Assembly (NCBI GenBank): GCA_902792515.1
Contig: CADAZX010000005.1
Coordinates: 1-64,000, forward strand
DNA: 64,000 bases
Direction of reading: 5' to 3'
Source: an uncultured Ruminococcus sp.
GTDB taxonomy: Bacteria > Bacillota > Clostridia > UBA1212
In this document: positions 49,520 through 57,204 of the stretch, piece by piece
Numbering within the stretch: position 1 is the stretch's first letter
How the letters are laid out: every line of letters starts with the position of its first letter
The notes under the pieces: generated by a model
The model's database searches: none
Told to the model about the DNA's origin: nothing
What the model saw: only the letters and a program-made list of their open reading frames with translations
Made by a program: the position numbers and the translations under genes

Positions 49520-51355
49520 TTACGATTCCGCGCCGTCGCCGCCCAGCACCGACGTCACGATCTTTTCGAGTGTTTCATAGATCTGATCCGCGTCCGCGGG
49601 GTCTCCGAGGCCGCATGCCTCGCAGTTCTCCCTGAGCGCCTTGTCCGCAGTGTTGTCGCAGAAGCTCATATACTTGCCTACGGGATCATCCGAGTTGTAG
49701 ATAGCCGCCGCCGTGACCGCCGACACGCCGTAGCTTATATAATAGAACGGATAGGCGAAAATGTGGTAGATGTGCACCCACGCGTTCTTTGTGACGTCGT
49801 CGAAGTTGTCACCGAGTCCGTACTCTTTGAGGACCTCGACGTATATTTCCGTCGTTCTCTCGGGTGTGAGATTCTCCTCGGCGAACGTGCGCTCCTGGAA
49901 CTCGTCGACGATCAGCGCCTCGATGACACTGTTTACGAGATTGTAAACCGTTTCAGCGCGGCAGCCGAGCGCCATGTCGCGGTCGGGGTAAAACTTTCCG
50001 TAGTACTTTGTCGCGAGAAGCTCGAGCGCCTGCGAGAGCACTTCGGCAGTGTCGATATCGTTGCTGTACCTCGCCTCGGGAATGACCGACTGGTGAAAAT
50101 AGTGCCCGAATTCGTGGAAAAACGTCGACACATCCGTAGTTGTCGCCTCTTCCGAAGGCTGAATAAACAAGAACGGCTTGTCGTAGACCGGAAGCGTCAT
50201 CGTGAACGAGATGTCCATCTTCCTGTCGTCATACTCAAGGTCGCAGAACCCGCTCCTCTCCATCTCGTCGAGAACGTCGGTAAACCGCTCCGAAATGTCG
50301 GAAAGAACCGGTCTCGCGGAGTTGATTATCCCCGCCTTGTAAGCGATCGCGGCCTGGCTGTCCGCGGCGTCAAAATCGGTTTTCGAGATAGGTTCGTAAA
50401 GAAGGCCGGCAAGTCCGGAGAGCTTCGGTTTGAGCACCTCCCTCATCGCGTGGACCTCGTCAAGCGTAAAATCGCGCCCGAAGAGCTCCTTGTAGGAATA
50501 TCCGCCGTAATTTCCGGCGTAACCCTTGTTCTCCGCGATCTTGTTGCGGACCTTCACAAGCTCGACGTATATTTCACCGAACACCTCGAACTGCCGGAGC
50601 TCGATATCGCTCATCATTTTATACGCGACCTCGTCTGAAATGTAGCCCTCCTCTAAAAGCAGGCTGATTTCGTCTGACGTGAGCAGCCACGTTTTTGTGC
50701 CGTCGCCGTTGTCGGTGTACTCCTTGGCGCCGTCCGGAATCGGATACAGAAAATCATACGCGTCGCCGTCGACAGCGTACTCGATTCCGTTCGCCGTCGT
50801 GTAGTCCTTAAGAAGCGAAAGCTCCTTCACCGTCAGCTCGTTAAACTCTTTTTCCTCTTCCGTCTCGCCGCCGTAGCTCCCGCCGAACGACATGAGAACG
50901 CTTTCGGTGTCGACGAAAACTCTCGTGAGCCATCCGCCCGCGTGCGTCGCGACAGTATCGACCGCCTTCCACAGCGTGTTCTGAACGTCGGTCATCGCGG
51001 ACGAAATCTCAAACGATTCGTTCGCGAGGTACTCGTCAGTGACGTCCCGGTTCGTATATATCTGGAGCAGGCCGTCCATGGCCATCAAGTCCGTGTAGAT
51101 GTCGAACATCTCGTTCATCGAGTTGAAAATGTCGAAGCCGGCGAAAACGCTGTCCTTTTTCTCCTCGATCTTGTCTGCCAGCTCGTAAAGCCTGTCTATA
51201 TTCGGCCGTCTGTACGCGAGATCGTCAAAAACGTAGCCGCCGGAGCCGTAGTCCGAATTGGACTTGTAGCAGCCCGCGAGGCAGCATACGCACACGGCAA
51301 GCGCGACGATCAGCGCGGTTATTCTTTTGTAATCAGTCTTTATCGTTTTTGTCAT
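49520..51355 (-). CDS. M3-like oligoendopeptidase lipoprotein
   Basis: A 611-residue lipoprotein metallopeptidase. The lipobox LAGC follows a hydrophobic signal peptide, so the enzyme is tethered outside the membrane. The zinc site HEFGH (His414 onward) within TFFHEFGHYFHQS and the downstream helical region with EVLSQALELLATKYYG resemble M3/oligoendopeptidase F enzymes. Family members are usually cytosolic, so the lipid anchor is unusual. The ATG at 51355 has GAGG at 7 nt. A second in-frame ATG at 51373 has an almost identical upstream sequence, so the start is uncertain by six residues. It overlaps the 3' end of the CNNM gene. Confidence 0.85.
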   Translation of the reverse strand: MTKTIKTDYKRITALIVALAVCVCCLAGCYKSNSDYGSGGYVFDDLAYRRPNIDRLYELADKIEEKKDSVFAGFDIFNSMNEMFDIYTDLMAMDGLLQIYTNRDVTDEYLANESFEISSAMTDVQNTLWKAVDTVATHAGGWLTRVFVDTESVLMSFGGSYGGETEEEKEFNELTVKELSLLKDYTTANGIEYAVDGDAYDFLYPIPDGAKEYTDNGDGTKTWLLTSDEISLLLEEGYISDEVAYKMMSDIELRQFEVFGEIYVELVKVRNKIAENKGYAGNYGGYSYKELFGRDFTLDEVHAMREVLKPKLSGLAGLLYEPISKTDFDAADSQAAIAYKAGIINSARPVLSDISERFTDVLDEMERSGFCDLEYDDRKMDISFTMTLPVYDKPFLFIQPSEEATTTDVSTFFHEFGHYFHQSVIPEARYSNDIDTAEVLSQALELLATKYYGKFYPDRDMALGCRAETVYNLVNSVIEALIVDEFQERTFAEENLTPERTTEIYVEVLKEYGLGDNFDDVTKNAWVHIYHIFAYPFYYISYGVSAVTAAAIYNSDDPVGKYMSFCDNTADKALRENCEACGLGDPADADQIYETLEKIVTSVLGGDGAES

Positions 51356-52688
51356 GCGAATCCTCTTCGTCATCCGAATCCTCGGGAAGAATTTCAAGCT
51401 TCAGCTTCGTTATAAGCTTGTTGCTGCTCTCGAGAACGGTAAACTTTAGATTTTTATACGTAAACTCGGGGTGCGAATTCTCGGGCGGTATCTCGCCGAG
51501 CATGTCTACCGCAAAGCCGCTCAAGGTGTTGAAATCCTCGCTCTCGATATCTATTCCGAGTTCGTCGTTGAGGCCGTCGATTTCGGCGTGGCCGGCAATA
51601 ATGTACTCGTTTTCACCCGTTTTCTCCACGAGATTCTCGGTGAGCTCCTCCTGGTCGTCGTACTCGTCCTGGATATTTCCCACCAGCTCCTCGATAATGT
51701 CCTCCATTGTGATAATTCCCGCGGTGCCGCCGAACTCGTCAAGCACGACCGCGAGGTGGCTCTTGTTCTTTTTGAGAACGTTGAGCACGTCGTCTATTTT
51801 TTGCGACTCCGGCACGAAAACGACCGGAAGAAGCATGTTTTTGATGTCAAAATGTTCCGCGTCAAGTCCGATAAGACTCTTTATGTGAATGATTCCGACA
51901 ATGTTGTCGATGGAGTCCCTATAGATAGGAATGCGCGAGAAGCGCTCCTCCTTGGCGACGTCGATCAGCCGCTCGAACGAGACGTCCTCCGGAAGCGCGA
52001 CAATCTCCGTCCTGTGCACCATTACGTCGCCGCAGGTCGTGTCGTCAAACTCGAAAACGTTACTTATAAGCTCGCTCTCGTCGTCGTCTATGTTGCCCTG
52101 CTCCTGGCCCTCGTTGACCATCAGAAGGATCTCCTCCTCGGTCACGTCGTCGTCCTTTTCGTTCGGATCGATACCCAGAATGCGGAGCACGAGGTTGACC
52201 GAACCGGACAGAAGCTTGACAAACGGCAGGAAAACAATTCCGGTCACGCGAAGAGGCCCCACGGAAAAGCGCGCGACCTTGTCGCATTTTTTCATCGCGA
52301 GTCTTTTTGGAACGAGTTCGCCGAAAACGAGTGTAAAATACGAAAGCAGAAGCGTAATCACGATAACGGTGACGGCTTTGATCACGGAGCGGTTCGCCGC
52401 CGGAATCCATTTCATAACAAGACCGGCAAGACCGTCGGCAAAAGAATCGGCAGCGAAAGCGGACGAGAGAAAGCCCGAGAGCGTGACCCCGACCTGAATG
52501 GTCGAAAGAAAATTCGCGGAGTTGGAAAGCAGTTTAACGATCCTTTTCGCCTTTTTGTCCCCCTCTTCGGCGAGCTTCTTGTATTTCGTCTCGTTGATCT
52601 GCAGAAGAGCGATCTCCGCGGCGGCGAAAAAGGCGTTACACAACGTAAGAAGTACGAGTAATATTATTCGTAAAGGTACGTCTTCCAT
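51333..52688 (-). CDS. CNNM/CorC family (hemolysin-like) transmembrane protein
   Basis: A 451-residue protein with an N-terminal CNNM (DUF21) membrane domain of about four helices (LCNAFFAAAEIALLQ is typical). Next come a CBS pair (about residues 205-330, with IPIYRDSIDNIVGIIH and VVLDEFGGTAGIITMEDIIEELVG) and a CorC/HlyC FAD-like C-terminal domain. Such proteins are implicated in Mg2+ or other cation export; the name hemolysin is historical. The C-terminus is very acidic, reading DSDDEEDSHD. The M3-type gene starts inside its 3' end. A promoter is visible about 80 bp upstream. Confidence 0.94.
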   Translation of the reverse strand: MEDVPLRIILLVLLTLCNAFFAAAEIALLQINETKYKKLAEEGDKKAKRIVKLLSNSANFLSTIQVGVTLSGFLSSAFAADSFADGLAGLVMKWIPAANRSVIKAVTVIVITLLLSYFTLVFGELVPKRLAMKKCDKVARFSVGPLRVTGIVFLPFVKLLSGSVNLVLRILGIDPNEKDDDVTEEEILLMVNEGQEQGNIDDDESELISNVFEFDDTTCGDVMVHRTEIVALPEDVSFERLIDVAKEERFSRIPIYRDSIDNIVGIIHIKSLIGLDAEHFDIKNMLLPVVFVPESQKIDDVLNVLKKNKSHLAVVLDEFGGTAGIITMEDIIEELVGNIQDEYDDQEELTENLVEKTGENEYIIAGHAEIDGLNDELGIDIESEDFNTLSGFAVDMLGEIPPENSHPEFTYKNLKFTVLESSNKLITKLKLEILPEDSDDEEDSHDKNDKD

Positions 52689-52767
52689 AAATTAAATTAT
52701 CAAATCCTTTCGTTTAAGGGTGGCATCCCGCGAAAAGTCTCCGGGGAGCCTTGTCACATACACTTTC

Positions 52768-52797
52768 ATTATACCATTTCCAAGGCCTCCCCGTCAA
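52768..52797 (-). promoter_or_regulatory. Promoter of the CNNM gene
   Basis: On the minus strand TTGACG and a perfect TATAAT are separated by 18 nt. Confidence 0.7.
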
Positions 52798-52816
52798 GAA
52801 AAATAAGCATAAAGGC

Positions 52817-52864
52817 GGCGCCTTTCCGGACAGAAATCAGACAGAAATCAGCGGGAAAGGCGCC
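52817..52864 (-). terminator. Terminator after the SIMPL gene
   Basis: GGCGCCTTTCC and GGAAAGGCGCC form an 11-bp perfect stem. The loop contains two copies of CAGAAATCAG. On the minus strand a moderately T-rich stretch follows. Confidence 0.7.
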
Positions 52865-52905
52865 GCATCAAATCATTATTCGACGTGTCTTTGTGATCTT
52901 GTGTG

Positions 52906-53565
52906 TCAGCCGATCTCATAGATGACCCTGACCGTCTCGGAGAGGTTTACGTCCCTGGGCGCCATCTCGACCGACGCGCCGCGGGCCATTTTCGATAGAC
53001 CGACGGCACCGTTGTCCATGCAGGTTTCCGAGTAAAAGCCCGACCTGTTCTGCGAAGCGTCGATATAAACGACCCGCTCGATCTTGACTCCCGCGGCCTC
53101 GGCGAGAACCGTAGCCTTCTCGTAAGCGTTTTTGACAGCCAGCCTTAAAAGCTCCTTCGCGGCCTCCTCCCTGTTTTTGACGGTGAACGAGATATGAAGG
53201 TCAGGCTCCGACACCGAAGAGGCTATTGCCGAGATCATGTCGGACAGGAGCCCCTTATCGAACGGGAACGAGATCATCACGGAGTGGTTGACGCGGAAGC
53301 CCTTAAATACGTTTACGTAGTTGCCCGTTTCCGGATCCCTGACGCCTTCGTACTCCGGATAAATATTGTAGTTCGTCGATTTGAGGTCTTCCTTCGAAAA
53401 GCCGAGCGGTTTAACTGCCTCCGCGAGCCTCTCAAGCTTTTTCGCCGAAATCTCCACCGCCCTGTCGTAATCCCTGTCGGTCGCATTTATGTTGAGCGTA
53501 AACTCGACCGTGTCCGGCGGCAGGTTCAGCCTTCCCTCGCCTGTTACGTTGACTGTCCTTTTCAT
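52906..53565 (-). CDS. SIMPL domain-containing protein
   Basis: A 219-residue protein matching the SIMPL (DUF541) domain: the N-terminal VTGEGRLNLPPDTVEFTLNI, a central NYNIYPEYEG and a C-terminal strand AKVLAEAAG-like block (here ATVLAEAAGVKIERVVYI). Most bacterial members are exported; this one has no signal peptide, so it may be cytosolic. Bacterial members include BP26-type and stress-related proteins, with no established biochemical role. It has its own ribosome site GAGAGGAG and stands between a tRNA-Leu and the CNNM promoter. Confidence 0.88.
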   Translation of the reverse strand: MKRTVNVTGEGRLNLPPDTVEFTLNINATDRDYDRAVEISAKKLERLAEAVKPLGFSKEDLKSTNYNIYPEYEGVRDPETGNYVNVFKGFRVNHSVMISFPFDKGLLSDMISAIASSVSEPDLHISFTVKNREEAAKELLRLAVKNAYEKATVLAEAAGVKIERVVYIDASQNRSGFYSETCMDNGAVGLSKMARGASVEMAPRDVNLSETVRVIYEIG

Positions 53566-53611
53566 GATTTTCTCCTCTCTTGCGCGGTGATTTATCGCGA
53601 CAAATGTTGTT

Positions 53612-53640
53612 CAAAAAAGCGGCCGAAAAACTCAGCCGCT
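53612..53640 (-). terminator. Terminator of tRNA-Leu
   Basis: On the minus strand AGCGGC pairs with GCCGCT and is followed by TTTTTT, 13 bp past the tRNA end. Confidence 0.88.
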
Positions 53641-53652
53641 CGCTTTCGAAAA

Positions 53653-53741
53653 TGGTGCCGGTAACCGGACTCGAACCGGTACGGAGCTCTCACTCCGAGG
53701 GATTTTAAGTCCCTTGCGTCTGCCAATTTCGCCACACCGGC
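53653..53741 (-). tRNA. tRNA-Leu(TAA)
   Basis: An 89-nt class II tRNA with encoded CCA, acceptor pair GCCGGTG/TACCGGC, anticodon TAA in loop ACTTAAAAT, and a long variable arm. It has its own promoter and terminator. Confidence 0.96.
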
Positions 53742-53758
53742 ATTTACAGACGAAACGT

Positions 53759-53786
53759 ATTATATACGATTTTAATGTTTTGTCAA
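53759..53786 (-). promoter_or_regulatory. Promoter of tRNA-Leu
   Basis: On the minus strand perfect TTGACA and TATAAT boxes are separated by 16 nt, about 18 bp before the tRNA. Confidence 0.85.
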
Positions 53787-53800
53787 GAAAAACGTAAAAA

Positions 53801-53872
53801 GACGGCGCCGGGTCATGCCTTCCCCGGTCTTTACGAAAAAGATCCGGAGATGGCCTCTTACCGGCCGCCGTC
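53801..53872 (-). terminator. Terminator after the GH43-like gene
   Basis: GACGGCGCCGG (53801) pairs imperfectly with CCGGCCGCCGTC (53861-53872) across a long loop. On the minus strand TTTTTACGTTTTT follows. Confidence 0.6.
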
Positions 53873-53888
53873 TTCGACTTATCGGAGC

Positions 53889-54827
53889 TTATAGAATCTC
53901 AATTCCGTTTCCGGTCTCGATAACGTCTCTTATCTGCACGTGCTCGTAAACGCCCGGCATCGAGTTCGGAGCGTGGAAGGTGATCTTCAGCCTGCCCTCT
54001 TTGTCGTAAAAGAGCATTCCGTGCCCGCCCTCGTAAATGAAACCGGGTTTAAGATTTCTGCAATATATAGGCCAATCCGCGTGTTTCCAGGGGCCGAAGA
54101 CGCTTCCCGATTCGGACCATGCCAAGTCAACTGTGTAGCCGCCGCCGGCACTTCCGGGCAGGAAATTCGACCACGTCATTATAAGCTTCCCGGATTCCGT
54201 TACGCCCATAAAAGGAGCGTCCGTCACGCCGTTGTCCGTCCACACCGGATCGTCGGCGCGGAAAATGTCCACAGGCTCCGACACAAAGCGCGAAAGGTCG
54301 TCGGAAAGCTGAGCCACTGCCATTAAGCCTATCTTGTCTGGCCTCGAGATCCACTCGTGGACGAAAAACATCCAGGGGGTTCCGTTTTCGTCGACGTAGA
54401 GAGTGCCGTCGATGCAGTCCCAGTCCTTCGGCGTGATGCAGTATCCCGCGATGTCCTCAAACGGGCCGAGCGGCGAATCGGAACGGTAGACCGAAACCGT
54501 ATGGCGGCCGATCACACCGTGGTGAACCGACGTGATCAGATAGAATTTTCCCTTGTAGTAGTGGACCTCCGGCGCCCAGAAGCAGTGCTTCGTTCCCGGG
54601 TGATCCGGTGCGGTTTTATAGACGAGAACCGGGTCGGACCAGTTTTCGAGGTCGCGGCTGACGAGAGCCTCGACTCCCCTTTCGCGCGCAGTCCTGTATA
54701 AAAAATAGTCGTCGCCGGCAAGCAGGATAAACGGATCCCTGCAGAAGAGCCTGTCGGCAATTTTGTTCGGGAACTCCGTTATAAACGATGTATCTACTCC
54801 GGGTACGTTCATGTTTGATATTTTCAT
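53889..54827 (-). CDS. GH43-like glycoside hydrolase
   Basis: A 312-residue five-bladed propeller-type hydrolase of the GH43 kind, acting on arabinan, xylan or similar beta-linked pentose glycans. The three acidic residues expected in the active site are seen in CRDPFILLAG (base Asp), DCIDGTLYVDENG (modulator Asp) and YEGGHGMLFY (acid Glu). FWAPEVHYYKGKFYLI is a strong family signature. No signal peptide is present, so it should be intracellular. A promoter lies upstream, and GGAGG is 12 nt before the ATG, slightly distant. It fits functionally with the xylose genes elsewhere in the window. Confidence 0.85.
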   Translation of the reverse strand: MKISNMNVPGVDTSFITEFPNKIADRLFCRDPFILLAGDDYFLYRTARERGVEALVSRDLENWSDPVLVYKTAPDHPGTKHCFWAPEVHYYKGKFYLITSVHHGVIGRHTVSVYRSDSPLGPFEDIAGYCITPKDWDCIDGTLYVDENGTPWMFFVHEWISRPDKIGLMAVAQLSDDLSRFVSEPVDIFRADDPVWTDNGVTDAPFMGVTESGKLIMTWSNFLPGSAGGGYTVDLAWSESGSVFGPWKHADWPIYCRNLKPGFIYEGGHGMLFYDKEGRLKITFHAPNSMPGVYEHVQIRDVIETGNGIEIL

Positions 54828-54884
54828 TTTCTTGTTATGCCTCCTTCGCGACCGGGAAGGTTCCGGGGCGGATTTATTAATAAT

Positions 54885-54913
54885 AGATTACCAGATTCAA
54901 TGCTTTTTGTCAA
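54885..54913 (-). promoter_or_regulatory. Promoter of the GH43-like gene
   Basis: On the minus strand TTGACA and TAATCT are separated by 17 nt. Confidence 0.65.
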
Positions 54914-54927
54914 TGAACATCAGCTTC

Positions 54928-54975
54928 CCGGATTCGCCCGGATTCGCGCCCGGGTTCGCGTCCGGATTCGCGGTT
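54928..54975. repeat. Short tandem repeat of CCGGATTCGC type
   Basis: Four imperfect copies of a roughly 12-bp unit (CCGGATTCGCC or CGGGTTCGCGT) lie in the 320-bp divergent region between the GH43-like gene and the isomerase gene. The rest of that region holds only the minus-strand promoter and the leader of the next gene. Confidence 0.55.
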
Positions 54976-55148
54976 CTTTTTCTGCCTCAGGCGTGGTTCG
55001 CGAGTCATTTTCCGGGTTGACCGTTCGAGCCTCCGGTAGTAAAATCCCGGTATAAAACCGGGCCGTTTTAAACCCTTTTATTTGATTATAACAGTACGGT
55101 CCCGCGTTTTAATTTTCCCTTTTAATTTTTCCGGAGGTGTAAACTTAT

Positions 55149-56081
55149 ATGAAAATCGGAGTTCAGACAGGCGGTCTCGAGGAGAGATTCGGAATTGAAG
55201 GCACGTATAAAATCGTAAAAGAGGCAGGCTTTGACGCAGTCGACGTCAATCTGGACCATCTGTTCCCGGGGCACGAAATCAGAAAGCATATGCGATCGCC
55301 TCTCATCGACGGGCCGGAGGAAGAGCTTTTGAAGGTGTGCGACGTCTGGAAGGAAGCCGCGGCAAAGTACGGTATCGACAACTACCAGGCACACGCGCCG
55401 TTTCCGTCCGTTCTGCCGCCCGACCCCGCTTTTCCCGGCTACGACGCGTACCTTCTCGATGCGCTCAAAAAGACGGTCAAATGCTGCGCCTACATCGGCT
55501 GCAAAAAGCTCGTCATCCATCCGTTTTATTACAAGCTTCCCGACACACTGAGCGCGGACGAGGAGTTTGAAATGAACGTACGCTGCTACTCCGAGCTGGC
55601 TGACGCGGCAAAAGAGCACGGCGTCATGATACTGCTCGAAAACATGTTCAGCACGTATAAAGGGAAGCCGTACGCCGCCTGCTGCTCAGACATTTCTTAC
55701 GCGGAAAGGCTTGTCGACACTTTAAACAAGGCGGCCGGCGGAAAGGTGTTCGGCTTCTGCCTCGACACGGGCCACCTGCTTCTCTGCAGCCACGACGCGC
55801 TTGCGGTGATGCTAAGGCTGGGCGACAGGATCGAGGCGTTCCACGTTCACGACAACAACGGTCAGAACGACCAGCACATCGCGCCTTATATGGGGATCGC
55901 CGACTGGAACCGCTTTATAAGGGGACTCGCCGAGATCGGCTACGACAAGACAATGAGCTTTGAAACGTTCCACGTGTGCGACCTTTTCGACGACGAGCTC
56001 ATTCCGGACGTGCTTAAGCTGATCGAAAAGACGGGAAGGATGTTCGCGAGGAGAGCTGATGAGTTAAGGTCAAAAATGTGA
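55149..56081 (+). CDS. Sugar phosphate isomerase/epimerase-like protein
   Basis: A 310-residue TIM-barrel protein of the AP endonuclease 2/xylose-isomerase-like superfamily. Metal-ligand candidates are His in LVIHPFYY, Glu in ILLENMF, Asp and His in CLDTGHLLLC, His in FHVHDNNGQNDQHIAPY and Glu in MSFETFH, the standard set of these enzymes. It is cytosolic and probably rearranges a sugar or inositol derivative. It is divergent from the GH43-like gene. GGAGGTG lies at good spacing before the ATG, and a strong terminator follows. Confidence 0.87.
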   Translation: MKIGVQTGGLEERFGIEGTYKIVKEAGFDAVDVNLDHLFPGHEIRKHMRSPLIDGPEEELLKVCDVWKEAAAKYGIDNYQAHAPFPSVLPPDPAFPGYDAYLLDALKKTVKCCAYIGCKKLVIHPFYYKLPDTLSADEEFEMNVRCYSELADAAKEHGVMILLENMFSTYKGKPYAACCSDISYAERLVDTLNKAAGGKVFGFCLDTGHLLLCSHDALAVMLRLGDRIEAFHVHDNNGQNDQHIAPYMGIADWNRFIRGLAEIGYDKTMSFETFHVCDLFDDELIPDVLKLIEKTGRMFARRADELRSKM

Positions 56082-56110
56082 TTGAATTATATATTTTAGA
56101 TAAAACGGGA

Positions 56111-56156
56111 GCTGCCCGGCGCTTTTTAGTCAATCGGCGCCGGGCAGCCCTTTTTT
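56111..56156. terminator. Terminator between convergent genes
   Basis: GCTGCCCGGCGC (56111-56122) and GCGCCGGGCAGC (56137-56148) form a perfect 12-bp stem followed by CCTTTTTT on the plus strand. A shorter T-run on the other side may also serve the AEC gene. Confidence 0.9.
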
Positions 56157-56172
56157 AATTATTTTTGAGAAG

Positions 56173-57168
56173 TCACAGAAGCTGAAGAAGCAGCGCAGCG
56201 AGAGGAAGCGTCGCCATTGAAACAAGCGTCGAGAGCGGCACGATCCTGCCGGCCAGCTCACGGTCGAGGTCGAATTTTTCGGCGAAGATCGAAGTGACCG
56301 TCGCGCACGGAGTCGCGCTGCACAGAAGCACCGTCACCGCCACGTCAAACCCGTTAAAAGCGCCGGTTACCGAAAACAGCTTGAGAAGACCGAACGAAAG
56401 CACCGGACACAAAAGGAGCTTCAGCGCCATCGATATCCACATTCTGCCGTCGGTAAAGAACGACTTCACGCGGTTCCCCGCCATATGGAAGCCGACGACG
56501 AACATAGAGAGCGGCAGAACGGTCTCCTTCAGCATGTCGAGCACGCCCGTGACGACGCCCGGCACGTACCTGTTTGCAGGCGTGAAGAACATGATCAGGC
56601 CTATGAAAATGGAGATCGTCGCCGGGTTGAGGATGATCTTTTTAAACGAGACGTACTTTTTGTCGCGTGTCGCGATCAGACAGCCGAACGTCCAGAGGAA
56701 AATCTGGAAGCCGATGTTGAAAACGGTCGCGTAAACGGTCGCCTCGTCGCCGAGGAGGTTCCTGATAAGCGGAATCCCCATGTATCCGCAGTTGCCGAAA
56801 ACCGCCGCGAACCTGAGCACCCTTGTCGACAGCTCGCGTTTTTTCTCTTCCTCCGTGGCACCGTTTTCGTCCCCGTTTTTATTCTTCCACGACCCGAACA
56901 CGAGCAGCGCCGGAACGAGGAAGAGCGCGTGGCAGAGGAACGAAAAGAGGACCGCGAACCCCATGTTTTTGAGGATCTTCGCGTCAAAGTCGCGTATGTA
57001 CGGCGAGATGAGCATCGCCGGCTGCGCGACGTACAGAATGATATTGGAAATACCCTTCGCGAACCCGCCCTCACCCGAGGCTATTTTCAGTTTCCTGAAC
57101 AAAAACCCCGGGATGAGCAGGATGCAAAGCATCAGCGTCTGTGTAAATACCGTTCCGATATCAATCAT
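56173..57168 (-). CDS. AEC family transporter
   Basis: A 331-residue integral membrane carrier of the auxin efflux carrier family with about ten helices in two inverted halves. The N-terminal ILLIPGFLFRKLKI and NIILYVAQPAMLI and the C-terminal LLCSATPCATVTSIFAEKF are family-like, with the crossover Pro residues kept. Bacterial members export or import carboxylates such as malate or amino-acid-like molecules. A charged cytosolic loop (about residues 93-112, rich in Lys, Asn and Glu) separates early helices. It lies 36 bp behind the large lipoprotein gene on the same strand. Confidence 0.9.
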   Translation of the reverse strand: MIDIGTVFTQTLMLCILLIPGFLFRKLKIASGEGGFAKGISNIILYVAQPAMLISPYIRDFDAKILKNMGFAVLFSFLCHALFLVPALLVFGSWKNKNGDENGATEEEKKRELSTRVLRFAAVFGNCGYMGIPLIRNLLGDEATVYATVFNIGFQIFLWTFGCLIATRDKKYVSFKKIILNPATISIFIGLIMFFTPANRYVPGVVTGVLDMLKETVLPLSMFVVGFHMAGNRVKSFFTDGRMWISMALKLLLCPVLSFGLLKLFSVTGAFNGFDVAVTVLLCSATPCATVTSIFAEKFDLDRELAGRIVPLSTLVSMATLPLAALLLQLL

Positions 57169-57204
57169 AACTCAAAACACCCGTGCAATGATGCAATCGC
57201 GCCG

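Noticed and set aside
52716-52732. T-box-like GGGTGGCATCCCGCG on the plus strand
   Set aside because: The match to the antiterminator core is imperfect, there is no plus-strand gene downstream, and the sequence upstream is the coding region of the minus-strand CNNM gene.
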